From IMG/VR virus record IMGVR_UViG_3300034104_000851, positions 1 to 58,385 of that record: a stretch of DNA of 58,385 nucleotides; one strand, given 5' to 3'. Made by a program: the position numbers and the translations under genes. The notes beneath the pieces were generated by a model that was not told the DNA's origin, searched no databases, and was given only the letters and a program-made list of their open reading frames with translations. This document shows, piece by piece, positions 1 to 7,831 of the stretch; position 1 is the first letter of the stretch; the number at the start of each line of letters is the position of its first letter. This stretch comes from a virus.

Positions 1-418
1 CTGCACAGCGCGTTTGCCGCCGACTGATGTAGCCGTGAAGCGCGCCTGCATGTCCTTGTCTTCGCCGTTGGTGCAGACCAGCATCATGCCGACTTGCATT
101 TCCCAACCGCGCGTTGCGCCTGATGGTGCTGGTTCCAACTCTGGCAGCGGCTCTGACACCGGCACCAGCTTTTCAGCCAGCACTTCGCCATTACCCCATG
201 CGATGTAGCCATGCACGAACGAAAACGGATTAGCGGCCCACAGGCTGCCGTCTTCAACTTCGGTCTGGTCTGCACCGAAAACCCAATGGCCTGTCTTGTC
301 CATCTTGAGGATGACTGTGCCGCCCGGCGCAACTTCCGATTGGATGGAACGCAAAGCGCCAGAGAGAGACTGAACGGACGGCAAGTTAGCGCCGCCAAAA
401 GTAGTGATATTCGACATT
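1..418 (-). CDS. Possible ssDNA-binding protein, genome A copy, 3'-truncated by window edge
   Basis: This is the N-terminal 139 residues of a protein whose full 220-aa version is at 40426-41088. It starts MSNITTFGGANLPSV and the window edge cuts the C-terminal part. It lies downstream of the DUF2800-like nuclease (18 bases apart) and, on the circular map, upstream of the DNA polymerase. In many phages that slot holds a single-stranded DNA-binding protein (DUF2815). I infer the function from position only; no OB-fold motif is obvious by eye. Bases 1-126 are identical to 40672-40797, and eleven substitutions follow in the rest of the gene. Confidence 0.6.
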
Positions 419-435
419 GTATTGTACCTTTTCTT

Positions 436-1557
436 TTACTGGATTTTAGACATAGCTTTTGTGAGCGTCTGTCCGATTTGCAAAACCGCTGGCCGAGGAT
501 CATTCTCCGGCGCAAGGGTAGAGCCTGTTGAGACGGCGGCAACTAAGTCCGCCGGCAATTCTATCTTAGCTTTCTTCAAAGCCTTTTCCGCTTGGGCTGG
601 CGACAGCGGCTTGGGTTCACCCCATGCCTCTATACCCGCTTGGGTCATAAATGCTACAGCCTTATCCTCATTTGTCCACTGTCTTGTGGCGCGTTTGTTG
701 ACCAGCTTCCAACCGGGGACTTTGCGGCCTTCTTCCAGAAGCCCGTGCGCCATCTGCTGTAAGTCTTTGATGAACGCTTCAATCAGCGGCGCCTGTTCCA
801 GATAGTGTGCAATCTGGTCAATCGGCAGCGCGTCCATCTTGGCTTTCAGTGCGCGGTCTACAGCGCCTGTCATCACAGGACAGATGGGCTTGGCCGCGCA
901 CCACTTGCAATGGTCGCCTGACGCCAACGGCGCGTCTGGCCGCGCAGCAATCTTGACGGCAGCGGCAAGTTCTTTCTCGAACGCGTCAACGCGTGCAAGG
1001 TCTGTCACCCACCGCTTGACGTAGGGCGGCTGCACAATGATTAGTTCGACTTCTTTGGCGCCTTCAAAGGCCCACGCCGTTTCCGCCGTGCGTTTAGCCG
1101 CCGCAGCGTAGAAGAGTAGCTGGCTGTTTTCCTCGACTTCGACAGCCACGCCATCGCCAAACTTCCAATCCAGAACGACCGCTCGATCACCAAGGCGACC
1201 AAGAAGATCGGTAGAACCAAAAACGTCAGGCAGAAAATCACCAAAACCAACCCTGCTCTCAACAGCATATTCCATCTCCCCCTTGGGGTCTATTTCGTCC
1301 AGCGCGCGCAGCGCCGGTATCAGCTTGTCATCGACCAGTGCTTCAGTCAGCACGGTTTTCTCATAGGTGGTGCCGACCATGCTGTACGGGTCAAGGTCAC
1401 GCTCCAATATGGTGGCTATAGTGTCATGCAGGAGCGTGCCTTCGTCGGCGTAGCTGCTGCTGGGCTTCGGCGGTACTGTGTCCACCAGCGCCACACTGCC
1501 GGGGCAGGCGATGACGCGTTTGGCGGTCGAACCGCCGACTATCTTACTATGTTGCAT
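436..1557 (-). CDS. DUF2800-like PD-(D/E)XK nuclease (Cas4/RecB-type)
   Basis: A 373-aa protein with the pattern of phage DUF2800 nucleases. The N-terminus has ACPGS, the middle has FGSTDLLG followed by VVLDWKFGDG, which fits the D...DxK core of PD-(D/E)XK enzymes, and CKWCAAKPICPVM looks like the Cys cluster of Cas4/AddB-like iron-sulphur nucleases. The start is MQHSKIVGG because GAGGT lies eight bases upstream and the same start has AAGGAAGG in genome B; longer in-frame starts run through the promoter. It heads the minus-strand replication operon. Family known to act in DNA processing or recombination; exact role here is inference. Confidence 0.75.
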   Translation of the reverse strand: MQHSKIVGGSTAKRVIACPGSVALVDTVPPKPSSSYADEGTLLHDTIATILERDLDPYSMVGTTYEKTVLTEALVDDKLIPALRALDEIDPKGEMEYAVESRVGFGDFLPDVFGSTDLLGRLGDRAVVLDWKFGDGVAVEVEENSQLLFYAAAAKRTAETAWAFEGAKEVELIIVQPPYVKRWVTDLARVDAFEKELAAAVKIAARPDAPLASGDHCKWCAAKPICPVMTGAVDRALKAKMDALPIDQIAHYLEQAPLIEAFIKDLQQMAHGLLEEGRKVPGWKLVNKRATRQWTNEDKAVAFMTQAGIEAWGEPKPLSPAQAEKALKKAKIELPADLVAAVSTGSTLAPENDPRPAVLQIGQTLTKAMSKIQ

Positions 1558-1587
1558 ATCATACCTCACTCTACTGTTTGAACCGCC

Positions 1588-1615
1588 ATCATACAGACAA
1601 CAAAATTTGATGCAA
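1588..1615 (-). promoter_or_regulatory. Sigma70-like promoter of the replication operon
   Basis: On the minus strand TTGCAT (1610-1615) and TATGAT (1588-1593) are separated by 16 bases and sit about 30 bases before the nuclease start. In genome B the same place has TTGCAT, 16 bases and TATATT, so the elements are kept while the flanks differ. A 17-base element, TGCATCAAATTTTGTTG, overlaps it. Confidence 0.6.
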
Positions 1616-1653
1616 GGCTTGAAATGCAAAAAATTTTGGAGTAGCGTTTTGGC

Positions 1654-1929
1654 ATGACTGAGAAAGAAATAGAGCGGTACTTCTGCAAACGCGTGCGTGC
1701 GGTTGGCGGTTTCGCGTACAAATTCCGCAGCATTACGCAAGTCGGCGTCGCCGACCGCATAGCCTGTATGCCCAACGGTGAGGCTTGGTTCGTGGAACTG
1801 AAGCAACCTAACGGACGCCTATCTGCGTTGCAGCGTATCTTTTGCGATGAGATGACGCACACCAAGCAGCATTACGCCTGCTTATGGTCAAAAGAGGATG
1901 TGGACGAATGGCTCAAACGCTTCAGCTAA
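1654..1929 (+). CDS. VRR-NUC domain nuclease
   Basis: A 91-aa protein that is a single VRR-NUC (PD-(D/E)XK) domain. GVADRIACMPNGEAWFVELK holds the catalytic D (residue 33 region) and the ExK pair (WFVELK). Stand-alone VRR-NUC proteins are common beside phage helicases and are thought to cut branched DNA. GGAG lies 12 bases upstream of the start. The gene overlaps the SNF2 helicase by 22 bases, so the two are probably translated together and may act as a nuclease-helicase pair. It is divergent from the DUF2800 nuclease. Genome B has a close copy. Confidence 0.85.
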   Translation: MTEKEIERYFCKRVRAVGGFAYKFRSITQVGVADRIACMPNGEAWFVELKQPNGRLSALQRIFCDEMTHTKQHYACLWSKEDVDEWLKRFS

Positions 1930-3224
1930 GACCGTATCAGCAGCAGGCGGCGACGTTCCTGTATGAGAACGACCGCGCCATGATCCTTGCGCCTGTCGGC
2001 GCGGGCAAGACTGCCATTACTTTGACGGCGATGGATGAGATGCTGCGCGATGGCATTGTCAACCGCTGGCTGGTGGTGGCGCCGAAGCGCGTCTGCACAG
2101 ACGTGTGGCCGGTCGAAGCACCGAAATGGTCTGGCATCACTCCGGCGTTGGCGGTCGGCACGCCAGCGCAAAGGGTGGATGCGTTACGGAGTGACGCCAG
2201 TGTGGTCGTCATTAACTATGATAATTTAGATAAGCTAGAGAATTTATCGAGTTTTGATGGAGTTGTGTTTGACGAACTGACGCGGTTGAAAAACCCCAGC
2301 GGCAAACGCTTTAAGGCTTTGGAGAAAATTATGTCTACGATGAGGATACGTTGGGGGTTGACAGGTTCGTTTACATCGAACGGCCTTGAGGATGTTTTCG
2401 GTCAGTGCAAGATCATTGACCAAGGGTTGTTGGGCCGTGCCAAGGGTGCGTTCCTGCAACAGTATTTTATCTGCACCAACCGTGAGTTCGGCCAGTGGAT
2501 TCCGGCAGCCGGCGCACTCGAACAGGTGATGGCGCGGATTAAACCAGCGACGTTCGTGTTGGAGCCGGGCGAGTATAAGGACAAGCTGCCGCCATGCCAC
2601 GTCACAGAGGTGCGCGTCGCGCTGGACGACCGCAAGCCATACGAAAGAATGAAGCGTGACTATGTCGTGCGCTTCGGCAACGACCAGATCGTAGCGCAGA
2701 ACGCCGCGTCGGTGACGACTAAGCTGCAACAGATGGCATCGGGCTTCGTCTACAACCGTGACGCTGGACCGGGTTCGATATGGTTCAGCAGTCACAAGTT
2801 CGACCGGCTGGAAGAGTTGCTGGCGGAGAACCAGCGGGCCAACACCATCGTTGCCTACACCTATCAGGAAGAGTTGGCGGAACTGAAGCGCCGCTTCCCG
2901 CACGCAAAGACGATGGACGACGCTAACGTCATCGAACACTGGAACGCAGGGCAAGTCGAGTTGCTGTTGGTCCACCCTAAGTCGGCAGGCCACGGCCTGA
3001 ACCTACAGCATGGCGGATGCCACATGGTGTTTCTGTCGCTGCCGTGGTCGCTGGAGTTGTACGAACAGACGGTTGGACGCCTGCACCGCAGCGGCCAGAC
3101 CAAGGACGTGTGGGTCTACGTGATGCTGACCGAGAAAAGTATTGACGAACGTATATGGGCGGCGCTGCACGACAAGCGTGCGGTGTCCGACATAGCATTA
3201 GAGGAATTGAAAGATGCGAACTAA
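1908..3224 (+). CDS. SNF2/DEAD-type DNA helicase
   Basis: A 438-aa superfamily 2 helicase. Visible motifs in order: Q-like RPYQQQAATF near residue 6, Walker A APVGAGKTAIT near 26, DExx box DELTRLKNP near 122, motif III LTGSFTSNG, and motifs V/VI SAGHGLNLQHGG ... QTVGRLHRSGQ near the C-terminus. The short length and order match phage SNF2-like helicases found next to VRR-NUC genes. I chose MAQTLQLRPYQ because it has GAGG upstream and is conserved in genome B; an in-frame start 24 bases earlier is possible. Likely role is fork or branch remodelling during replication or recombination (inference). Confidence 0.85.
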   Translation: MAQTLQLRPYQQQAATFLYENDRAMILAPVGAGKTAITLTAMDEMLRDGIVNRWLVVAPKRVCTDVWPVEAPKWSGITPALAVGTPAQRVDALRSDASVVVINYDNLDKLENLSSFDGVVFDELTRLKNPSGKRFKALEKIMSTMRIRWGLTGSFTSNGLEDVFGQCKIIDQGLLGRAKGAFLQQYFICTNREFGQWIPAAGALEQVMARIKPATFVLEPGEYKDKLPPCHVTEVRVALDDRKPYERMKRDYVVRFGNDQIVAQNAASVTTKLQQMASGFVYNRDAGPGSIWFSSHKFDRLEELLAENQRANTIVAYTYQEELAELKRRFPHAKTMDDANVIEHWNAGQVELLLVHPKSAGHGLNLQHGGCHMVFLSLPWSLELYEQTVGRLHRSGQTKDVWVYVMLTEKSIDERIWAALHDKRAVSDIALEELKDAN

Positions 3225-3417
3225 GTTTTTACCCTACGTATGCCGTTATGTTAATAACGAAGGCGCGTGGCTGGCCGCTTACTACGACAAGGACGGCGCT
3301 GATTGGCCTGTAGCGATGATGATCAAAGGCGCCGGAATTAAAGAAGGCGATGCAATCTCTATCGCCTATCTTATGCAGCCGGCATCGGCAAGGCAGATTG
3401 TAGGGCTTGACAAATGA
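3214..3417 (+). CDS. Small hypothetical protein, present only in genome A
   Basis: A 67-aa soluble protein, start MRTKFLPYVCRYVNNEG, overlapping the helicase end by 11 bases and the next gene by ATGA. I do not recognise it. Genome B lacks it entirely: there the helicase stop runs directly into the next small gene. It looks like a one-gene cassette set between two coupled genes. Confidence 0.6.
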   Translation: MRTKFLPYVCRYVNNEGAWLAAYYDKDGADWPVAMMIKGAGIKEGDAISIAYLMQPASARQIVGLDK

Positions 3418-3605
3418 GTAAACTGAACTGGCGGTCGATGATTGCCGTGCTGTCCGACCTTACGGAAGATGAACTGAAGCAGGCGCTGGACGTTGAACTG
3501 AAGACGCATAAGCGGCCCGCCATTGCTCGGCGGCTGCATCAGCGGTACTCTGCAATGCGGACGGCGCGGGAGCGCGTTGAGATTATAAAGGGAATGAAGA
3601 AATGA
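3414..3605 (+). CDS. Conserved small basic protein
   Basis: A 63-aa charged, helical protein (MSKLNWRSMIAVLSDLTEDEL...), with many Arg and Lys in the C-terminal half (HKRPAIARRLHQRYSAMRTARERVE). It overlaps its neighbours by ATGA on both sides. A near-identical copy is at 43897-44088. Function unknown; the basic helix could bind nucleic acid, but nothing shows this. Confidence 0.7.
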   Translation: MSKLNWRSMIAVLSDLTEDELKQALDVELKTHKRPAIARRLHQRYSAMRTARERVEIIKGMKK

Positions 3606-3733
3606 CAGATCATGCGGCTGCCGCAGTAGAGGCGTTGGAAAAGATAATCGCCATGCTGCGGGCAGGGGTTTCGCCAGAAGATTTAGGTGAGGCCGTCATC
3701 TTACTGGGCCGCTTGATGGCCCGGCGCACTTGA
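3602..3733 (+). CDS. Conserved 43-aa protein
   Basis: A short gene coupled by ATGA overlap to the preceding one. It encodes MTDHAAAAVEALEKIIAMLR... ending LGRLMARRT. Genome B has an equal-length copy at 44085-44216 with about ten substitutions but no frame change, which argues that it is translated. It is a predicted amphipathic helix pair; role unknown. Confidence 0.6.
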   Translation: MTDHAAAAVEALEKIIAMLRAGVSPEDLGEAVILLGRLMARRT

Positions 3734-3751
3734 TATTAAGGAGTTAGGATA

Positions 3752-3838
3752 ATGACAATGTTTTTAATGTTCGCCTTCATCATAGGCGCGGCTTACATAT
3801 GCGGAGAGGATAACGGGAAGCATCCTCGCCATAGGTAA
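3752..3838 (+). CDS. Tiny membrane peptide
   Basis: A 28-codon frame, MTMFLMFAFIIGAAYICGEDNGKHPRHR, behind AAGGAG nine bases upstream. The first 17 residues are hydrophobic and the tail is basic, the form of a single-pass phage peptide. It is the last gene before the convergent terminator and is missing from genome B. Support is only the ribosome site and composition. Confidence 0.4.
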   Translation: MTMFLMFAFIIGAAYICGEDNGKHPRHR

Positions 3839-3857
3839 GTTCACTTTTCTAACAACA

Positions 3858-3898
3858 ATATCCCGCAAACTGGCTTGTGGCTTAGGTTTGCGGGATAT
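3858..3898. terminator. Bidirectional terminator hairpin
   Basis: A perfect 13-bp inverted repeat, ATATCCCGCAAAC (3858-3870) and its complement (3886-3898), with a 15-base loop. It sits between the convergent plus-strand early genes and the end of the late operon. No long T tract follows on either strand, so termination strength is uncertain. Genome B has no such hairpin at this junction. Confidence 0.6.
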
Positions 3899-3913
3899 GC
3901 ACCTCAAACAAAA

Positions 3914-5092
3914 TTAAGCTACCTCTAGCATTTCAGTAGTAATCATCACACGCCCTACGGCTCCGTACTTTTTATGGTACGTGATAGCCCATGCTGCGCG
4001 ATCCGCAATCCAGCCGCCGCGCGCAGCGTAGGCATCCCGCGCAGCAAGGGTAGGGTGTTGCACAACTGTCACACCATTATATTCTTTTTCGTCGCGGTGA
4101 TGGCGGTGGCCGCAGTGTATTTCACGGCGCGTAGTGCGGCCCCACTCTTGCGGGAACTGCGCGGCGAACAGCAGCGGTAGATTTTCGTTCTTGACTTTGT
4201 GGCCGTGGTGGACGCCCAGCATAGTGTTGCCCCACTCGAACACGTAGAACGGCAGGATGCTGTCGTTGACAGTGACGCGGGATTCTTCTTCGTAATGCAC
4301 CGCGAACAGGTCGGCCAGCCAGCCGGCGCTCTCTTCATCGTGATTGCCTTCGGCGATAATCAGATAGACTTCTTGATGGCGTTGCAGACAGATTGCCACC
4401 AGTGAGCGGATGATGCGGATCGCTGCGCGGCGTATCTTGGGGAAGCGGCTGTCAGCGTCCAGAACATGTTTAGCTGTCGGTGTTACTGGCGTCTTGCCGT
4501 CAGTGTGCAAGAAGTCGCCTTGGATGTTGAGCACTCCTGTGTGTGCATTTGGGCTTTGATTGACCATCTGTACCAGCGCAGCGATGATGGTTTTCTCTGC
4601 CAGTGATACGTTCCAATCGCTGCCGCCCTCTTGATGCCATGCCAGCATACCAAGGTGATAGTCGGTGAATGTGTACAGGTTGCATAGCTGCTCTTCAGAA
4701 GCCACTGGAGCAACAGTTGATACCGCGGGCGGTATCTCATCCTTGAAGCCTTTGATTGTCTCGCGCATGGCGTCCATGAGCGCCTCGTGGCTAAGAGACG
4801 CCTTTACCCATTGACCCGATGGTTTGCCTTCGGAGTTGTAGTAGGTGGAGACGCCCTTGGCGACAAAGCCTTCTGGCACTGGCCGAGTGAAGTCATGTTC
4901 AGGCGCATAGCCGAACTTTGCAGCCTTGCGTTTGACAGCCAGATAGGTTTCGCTTGCGCCGCCGACGTTCATGCCTAGCTCAACAGACGCGGCCCTAGCA
5001 CTACCAAGACGTTCTATGGCTTCTAAGATTTCACGCTGACGAGGCGTACAATATCTGTACAGATTTTCGTCTATTGATATAGTCGATGGCAT
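3914..5092 (-). CDS. Calcineurin-like metallophosphatase with N-terminal helix-turn-helix-like region
   Basis: A 392-aa protein. Residues about 15-45 (RQREILEAIERLGSARAASVELGM) look like a helix-turn-helix of the kind found in terminase small subunits. The metallophosphatase motifs follow in order: FTDYHLGM, GDFLHTDG, GNHDEES, HHGHK and CGHRHH. Stand-alone phage proteins of this form are known but their substrate is not. It begins just after the Rz1-like gene and is the last gene of the late operon. It is absent from genome B, so it is an accessory cargo gene at the operon end. Nuclease or nucleotide phosphatase activity is possible. Confidence 0.8.
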   Translation of the reverse strand: MPSTISIDENLYRYCTPRQREILEAIERLGSARAASVELGMNVGGASETYLAVKRKAAKFGYAPEHDFTRPVPEGFVAKGVSTYYNSEGKPSGQWVKASLSHEALMDAMRETIKGFKDEIPPAVSTVAPVASEEQLCNLYTFTDYHLGMLAWHQEGGSDWNVSLAEKTIIAALVQMVNQSPNAHTGVLNIQGDFLHTDGKTPVTPTAKHVLDADSRFPKIRRAAIRIIRSLVAICLQRHQEVYLIIAEGNHDEESAGWLADLFAVHYEEESRVTVNDSILPFYVFEWGNTMLGVHHGHKVKNENLPLLFAAQFPQEWGRTTRREIHCGHRHHRDEKEYNGVTVVQHPTLAARDAYAARGGWIADRAAWAITYHKKYGAVGRVMITTEMLEVA

Positions 5093-5326
5093 TTATTTGC
5101 CTTTCGGGCAATCCGCTTCGCAGATACAAACAAAGGCGCTGTTATGCGCCTCTATTTCTGTGACAGTTTCTGATGAATCTTTTGTTGCATCGTAACTAAT
5201 TGGTTTTGCGATAGCACAATAGCTATTGACGGGAACGGTCGAAACGGTCGCGCAGCCGCTCAGTGCGCTCAGGATCAGGAATGGCAATGGCAGCTTCGCC
5301 AAGTTGGATTTGCTCGTTGATGGCAT
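5093..5326 (-). CDS. Rz1-like outer-membrane spanin lipoprotein
   Basis: A 77-aa protein starting MPSTSKSNLAKLPLPF, with a hydrophobic signal ending in the lipobox LSGC, so Cys24 would be lipidated and the protein sent to the outer membrane. AAGGAA lies six bases upstream of this start. The gene is nested out of frame in the end of the Rz-like gene (104-base overlap), the classic Rz/Rz1 arrangement. It would join the inner-membrane spanin to fuse the two membranes at lysis, which implies a Gram-negative host. Three further Cys residues near the C-terminus (CICEADC) are unusual. Confidence 0.75.
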   Translation of the reverse strand: MPSTSKSNLAKLPLPFLILSALSGCATVSTVPVNSYCAIAKPISYDATKDSSETVTEIEAHNSAFVCICEADCPKGK

Positions 5327-5435
5327 CGGTTGTTTCCTTAATGATTTCCTGACGCCCTCGCTGCTTCCAACGATGCTCTGCCCAAGCACCCAACAGCTTG
5401 TCCAGAACACCCAGCAAGAGCGTCAGAAACTTCAT
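5223..5435 (-). CDS. Rz-like inner-membrane spanin
   Basis: A 70-aa protein. Residues 2-18 (MKFLTLLLGVLDKLLGAW) form an N-terminal membrane anchor, followed by a charged helical stretch. It starts at an ATG inside TAATG, overlapping the holin candidate stop, and its 3' half contains the Rz1-like gene in another frame. It is short for an Rz (lambda Rz is 153 aa), so the periplasmic coil would be short. Function inferred from topology and nesting. Confidence 0.65.
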   Translation of the reverse strand: MKFLTLLLGVLDKLLGAWAEHRWKQRGRQEIIKETTDAINEQIQLGEAAIAIPDPERTERLRDRFDRSRQ

Positions 5436-5611
5436 TATTCGGCTGGCTTCTCTGCCAAGAACACGGCGGCTGCACCGGCCAGACCAGCCGCGGCTGCTGA
5501 GATGGCGGTCCATTCAGCGTCAGTCAAACCAAATGCCAGCGCAAGACCGGCAAAGCCTGCGTATGTGCTAGGCTCTTTCAAACGGTTTAGTAACCAAGAT
5601 ACAAAGTTCAT
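5435..5611 (-). CDS. Holin candidate, small membrane protein
   Basis: A 58-aa protein, MNFVSWLLNRLKEPSTYAG..., with two hydrophobic stretches (residues about 17-30 and 36-52), the second very rich in Ala and Gly, and a short charged tail. It lies between the endolysin and the spanins, the usual holin place. The stop overlaps the spanin start as TAATG. No sequence family is named with confidence. Confidence 0.6.
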   Translation of the reverse strand: MNFVSWLLNRLKEPSTYAGFAGLALAFGLTDAEWTAISAAAAGLAGAAAVFLAEKPAE

Positions 5612-5612
5612 G

Positions 5613-6005
5613 TTATTTTCCCTTCGGATAAAACTTCCAAGGCAGTTCCCAGTGTGGGCCGTCCTTGAAAGCGCGCCAATCGCCGCCCCATACGAGCGGG
5701 ACTTTTTCGTTCGCAGCGGCGGCTTTCACGATTTTAGCCAGCCGGTGATACAGCGGCCAATCCCATGATACTTTTCCGTCAATCATCGGTGCCAGATCGA
5801 CGGCGTGTCCGGTGAGGTGACGCGAGTTCATTGTCCTTGATGCGCCCTGCCTGACCAACTGCACTTGGCGGTCGGTGGTACGCAAGCCTTCCAGCACTGT
5901 GAAGTCAAGGTCGGACACGGCTGCGGCTTTCTTGACAACGCGTACTAGGTCAGGGTGGACGCCCTCAAGCCGCGACAGGCTGCGTTGACCTAGTATGATG
6001 GTCAT
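5613..6005 (-). CDS. Endolysin, peptidase M15 (L-Ala-D-Glu or D-Ala-D-Ala type)
   Basis: A 130-aa single-domain peptidase. TVLEGLRTTDRQ, SRHLTGHAVDLAP (the zinc-binding H...D) and GPHWEL near the C-terminus match VanY/endolysin M15 enzymes, which cut peptide cross-links in peptidoglycan. No signal peptide is seen, so release depends on a holin. The start overlaps the XhlA-like gene as ATGA. Genome B uses an unrelated GH19 enzyme in the same operon region. Confidence 0.88.
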   Translation of the reverse strand: MTIILGQRSLSRLEGVHPDLVRVVKKAAAVSDLDFTVLEGLRTTDRQVQLVRQGASRTMNSRHLTGHAVDLAPMIDGKVSWDWPLYHRLAKIVKAAAANEKVPLVWGGDWRAFKDGPHWELPWKFYPKGK

Positions 6006-6172
6006 GCAGCGCCTCTTAATATTATGCCGACCAACAGCATAATGATTGTGCCAGCTACAGTCATGCCGATGGTTTCAAGACGCTTCAACCGCGCGCAGAT
6101 ACTTTCATAACGAAATGCACAGACCTGTTCGTGCGTGTTGAGTTGTGCTTGTGTTTCGTCGATAGTAGCCAT
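6002..6172 (-). CDS. XhlA-like small membrane protein
   Basis: A 56-aa protein with a charged N-terminal helix (MATIDETQAQLNTHEQVCAFRYESICARLKRLE) and one C-terminal membrane helix (GMTVAGTIIMLLVGIIL). This is the layout of haemolysin XhlA-type lysis helpers. The first 28 residues are identical in the genome B copy at 45935-46114, although the neighbouring lysis genes differ completely. It overlaps the endolysin start by ATGA. Confidence 0.65.
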   Translation of the reverse strand: MATIDETQAQLNTHEQVCAFRYESICARLKRLETIGMTVAGTIIMLLVGIILRGAA

Positions 6173-6187
6173 AAAAGTACTTTCTAG

Positions 6188-7831
6188 TTAAAAGCCAAGA
6201 CGGCGGCGTTCTTCCGCTTTCTTGGCCCGGTCTTGTGCTAATACGTTTTGCTGCGCGACAGGCGAAAGCGCAAAGAAGCCACGTCCGCCGGGCTTTACAC
6301 CGCCGCCGGGTTGGGCGGCGCTGACAAGCGCACGGTTCGCTTGGGTGCGCGTCATCCGGTTCGCGGCGCCTTTTGCAAGCGCGGCTGCGGTTTGCGTCCC
6401 GCCTACAACGGCTGCGGCGGTAGGTGACATCGTCGCCAAGCCACCATAGCCTGCACCATAGACCGGCATCTGCGTGCCGAACAGGCGCGCGCTAGGCGAC
6501 AGTTTGCCTAGTGTCATCAAAATGTTTTGGGTGACTGTGCCGTTAGCAACCTTTTTGATCAACTCTTGCGTTGGCTTATCAAACCGCGACAGCTTACGTT
6601 CGTTCTTGGCTATCTTGGTAAACTCATCGCGCAACGCGCGGGGGAATGTTTTAGTGCTGTCGGCGGCGCTTGATGTTCGTGTTGCAGCATCAAACGCATT
6701 TTCAAGCGTTTCCGTCTGATAGCCCCGCCCACGAACGGTACGCGCTTGCCTAAGAAACGCGTTAGCCGCTGCCGCGTCGCCAGCCGTTGTTTGCGCTGGC
6801 GTCAAACCGTCCATGAAATCGTCGATGACTTCTTCAAGCGCCTGCACCATAGCGCGCTCATCCGGCGTGCCCCGCTTGCCGCCGGCTTCGCTGTACGGAA
6901 GGTCGCGGACTGACCGCCTAAACTTTTCCAGCATATCAAATGTCATTGGCTTGCCGGACTTTACATCAAACAGCTTTAGGGCTTCGTTGACCACTTTGTC
7001 CGTGTCAGGATCAAACCGCAAACCGCTTAGTTTTGTACGCGCGGCGGCTGCCAAGTCGGTCATCGCTTGCGGCGCGACGTTTACGTTTTCGGCTTCCATT
7101 GCACGATATAGCTTACCGGACTCTTCTTTTAGCGCGGACGCGGTCACTGGTTTAGTTTTAGGTGTGCCAGCTTTAGCACCCAGCCCGCCGCCAGCTAAAG
7201 AAAGCCCTGCTAATGCAAGCGGGTTTGTGACATCAAAATAGTTCGACGCAACAGACGGCGCAGCGGCAGCGCCCATTGACGCGGCTGTTTGGCCTCTGGC
7301 GTTCTGGCTCAACAAGCGCATAAAGTTCTGCGACTGCGGCGATGCAGCTACGTCAGCTAACGTCTTAAAGCCTTGCGCCTGACCGAATCCACCAGCGCCT
7401 GCCGCCAGAACGTCGCTGTACACTTGCTCACCGCGCGTCTCAGGGCGCCGACCGACGCCGACAGTTTCATAACCGCGGCGGATAGTCTCTGACGGCAACG
7501 GAACACGCTCACCACCAAATAGCGGTGCAGCTATGTTGTATAGGCCGGTGCCGATGTCGCCGACACCCAACGACAGAACGCCGCCCGCAGCACCGGGGAT
7601 AGCACCGACGCCCGCAAATGGTGCGCCAGCCGCAGCACCAAGCCCTGCCGCAGTTGCATAGGGCAGCAGCGCGCCGGTAGTGACGCCGGTCACTTGCGTG
7701 ACCTTGTCCATACCTTTGCGGGGTGCCTTAGCGCGGGGCGTTTTTATTTCGACGACGCCCAAACCTTCGTAAGGGTCTACATCTATCTCTTCGTAAACGC
7801 CTAGCCCTGCGTAGGGATCGTTCTGTTTCAT
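6188..7831 (-). CDS. Ejection (internal virion) protein, gp16-like position
   Basis: A 547-aa Ala/Gly-rich protein. It opens with two copies of a DPYxGLGV motif (residues 4-28), followed by a long glycine- and alanine-rich hydrophobic stretch (about 45-110) and a helical middle. Order after the gp7/gp20-like genes matches P22 gp16, which leaves the virion with the DNA. The start overlaps the previous stop as ATGA, so the longer frame beginning upstream was rejected. The genome B protein in this slot is 806 aa with a different N-terminus. Confidence 0.65.
   Translation of the reverse strand: MKQNDPYAGLGVYEEIDVDPYEGLGVVEIKTPRAKAPRKGMDKVTQVTGVTTGALLPYATAAGLGAAAGAPFAGVGAIPGAAGGVLSLGVGDIGTGLYNIAAPLFGGERVPLPSETIRRGYETVGVGRRPETRGEQVYSDVLAAGAGGFGQAQGFKTLADVAASPQSQNFMRLLSQNARGQTAASMGAAAAPSVASNYFDVTNPLALAGLSLAGGGLGAKAGTPKTKPVTASALKEESGKLYRAMEAENVNVAPQAMTDLAAAARTKLSGLRFDPDTDKVVNEALKLFDVKSGKPMTFDMLEKFRRSVRDLPYSEAGGKRGTPDERAMVQALEEVIDDFMDGLTPAQTTAGDAAAANAFLRQARTVRGRGYQTETLENAFDAATRTSSAADSTKTFPRALRDEFTKIAKNERKLSRFDKPTQELIKKVANGTVTQNILMTLGKLSPSARLFGTQMPVYGAGYGGLATMSPTAAAVVGGTQTAAALAKGAANRMTRTQANRALVSAAQPGGGVKPGGRGFFALSPVAQQNVLAQDRAKKAEERRRLGF

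Noticed and set aside
1-418. Terminal direct repeat of a linear phage genome
   Set aside because: The match to 40672-41089 stops being exact at base 127 (eleven differences by 418) and then continues as a diverged copy for over 17 kb, unlike a terminal repeat.
1558-1806. Upstream extension of the DUF2800 nuclease to 1806
   Set aside because: It would read through the promoter and the divergent VRR-NUC gene, and the extension is not conserved in genome B.
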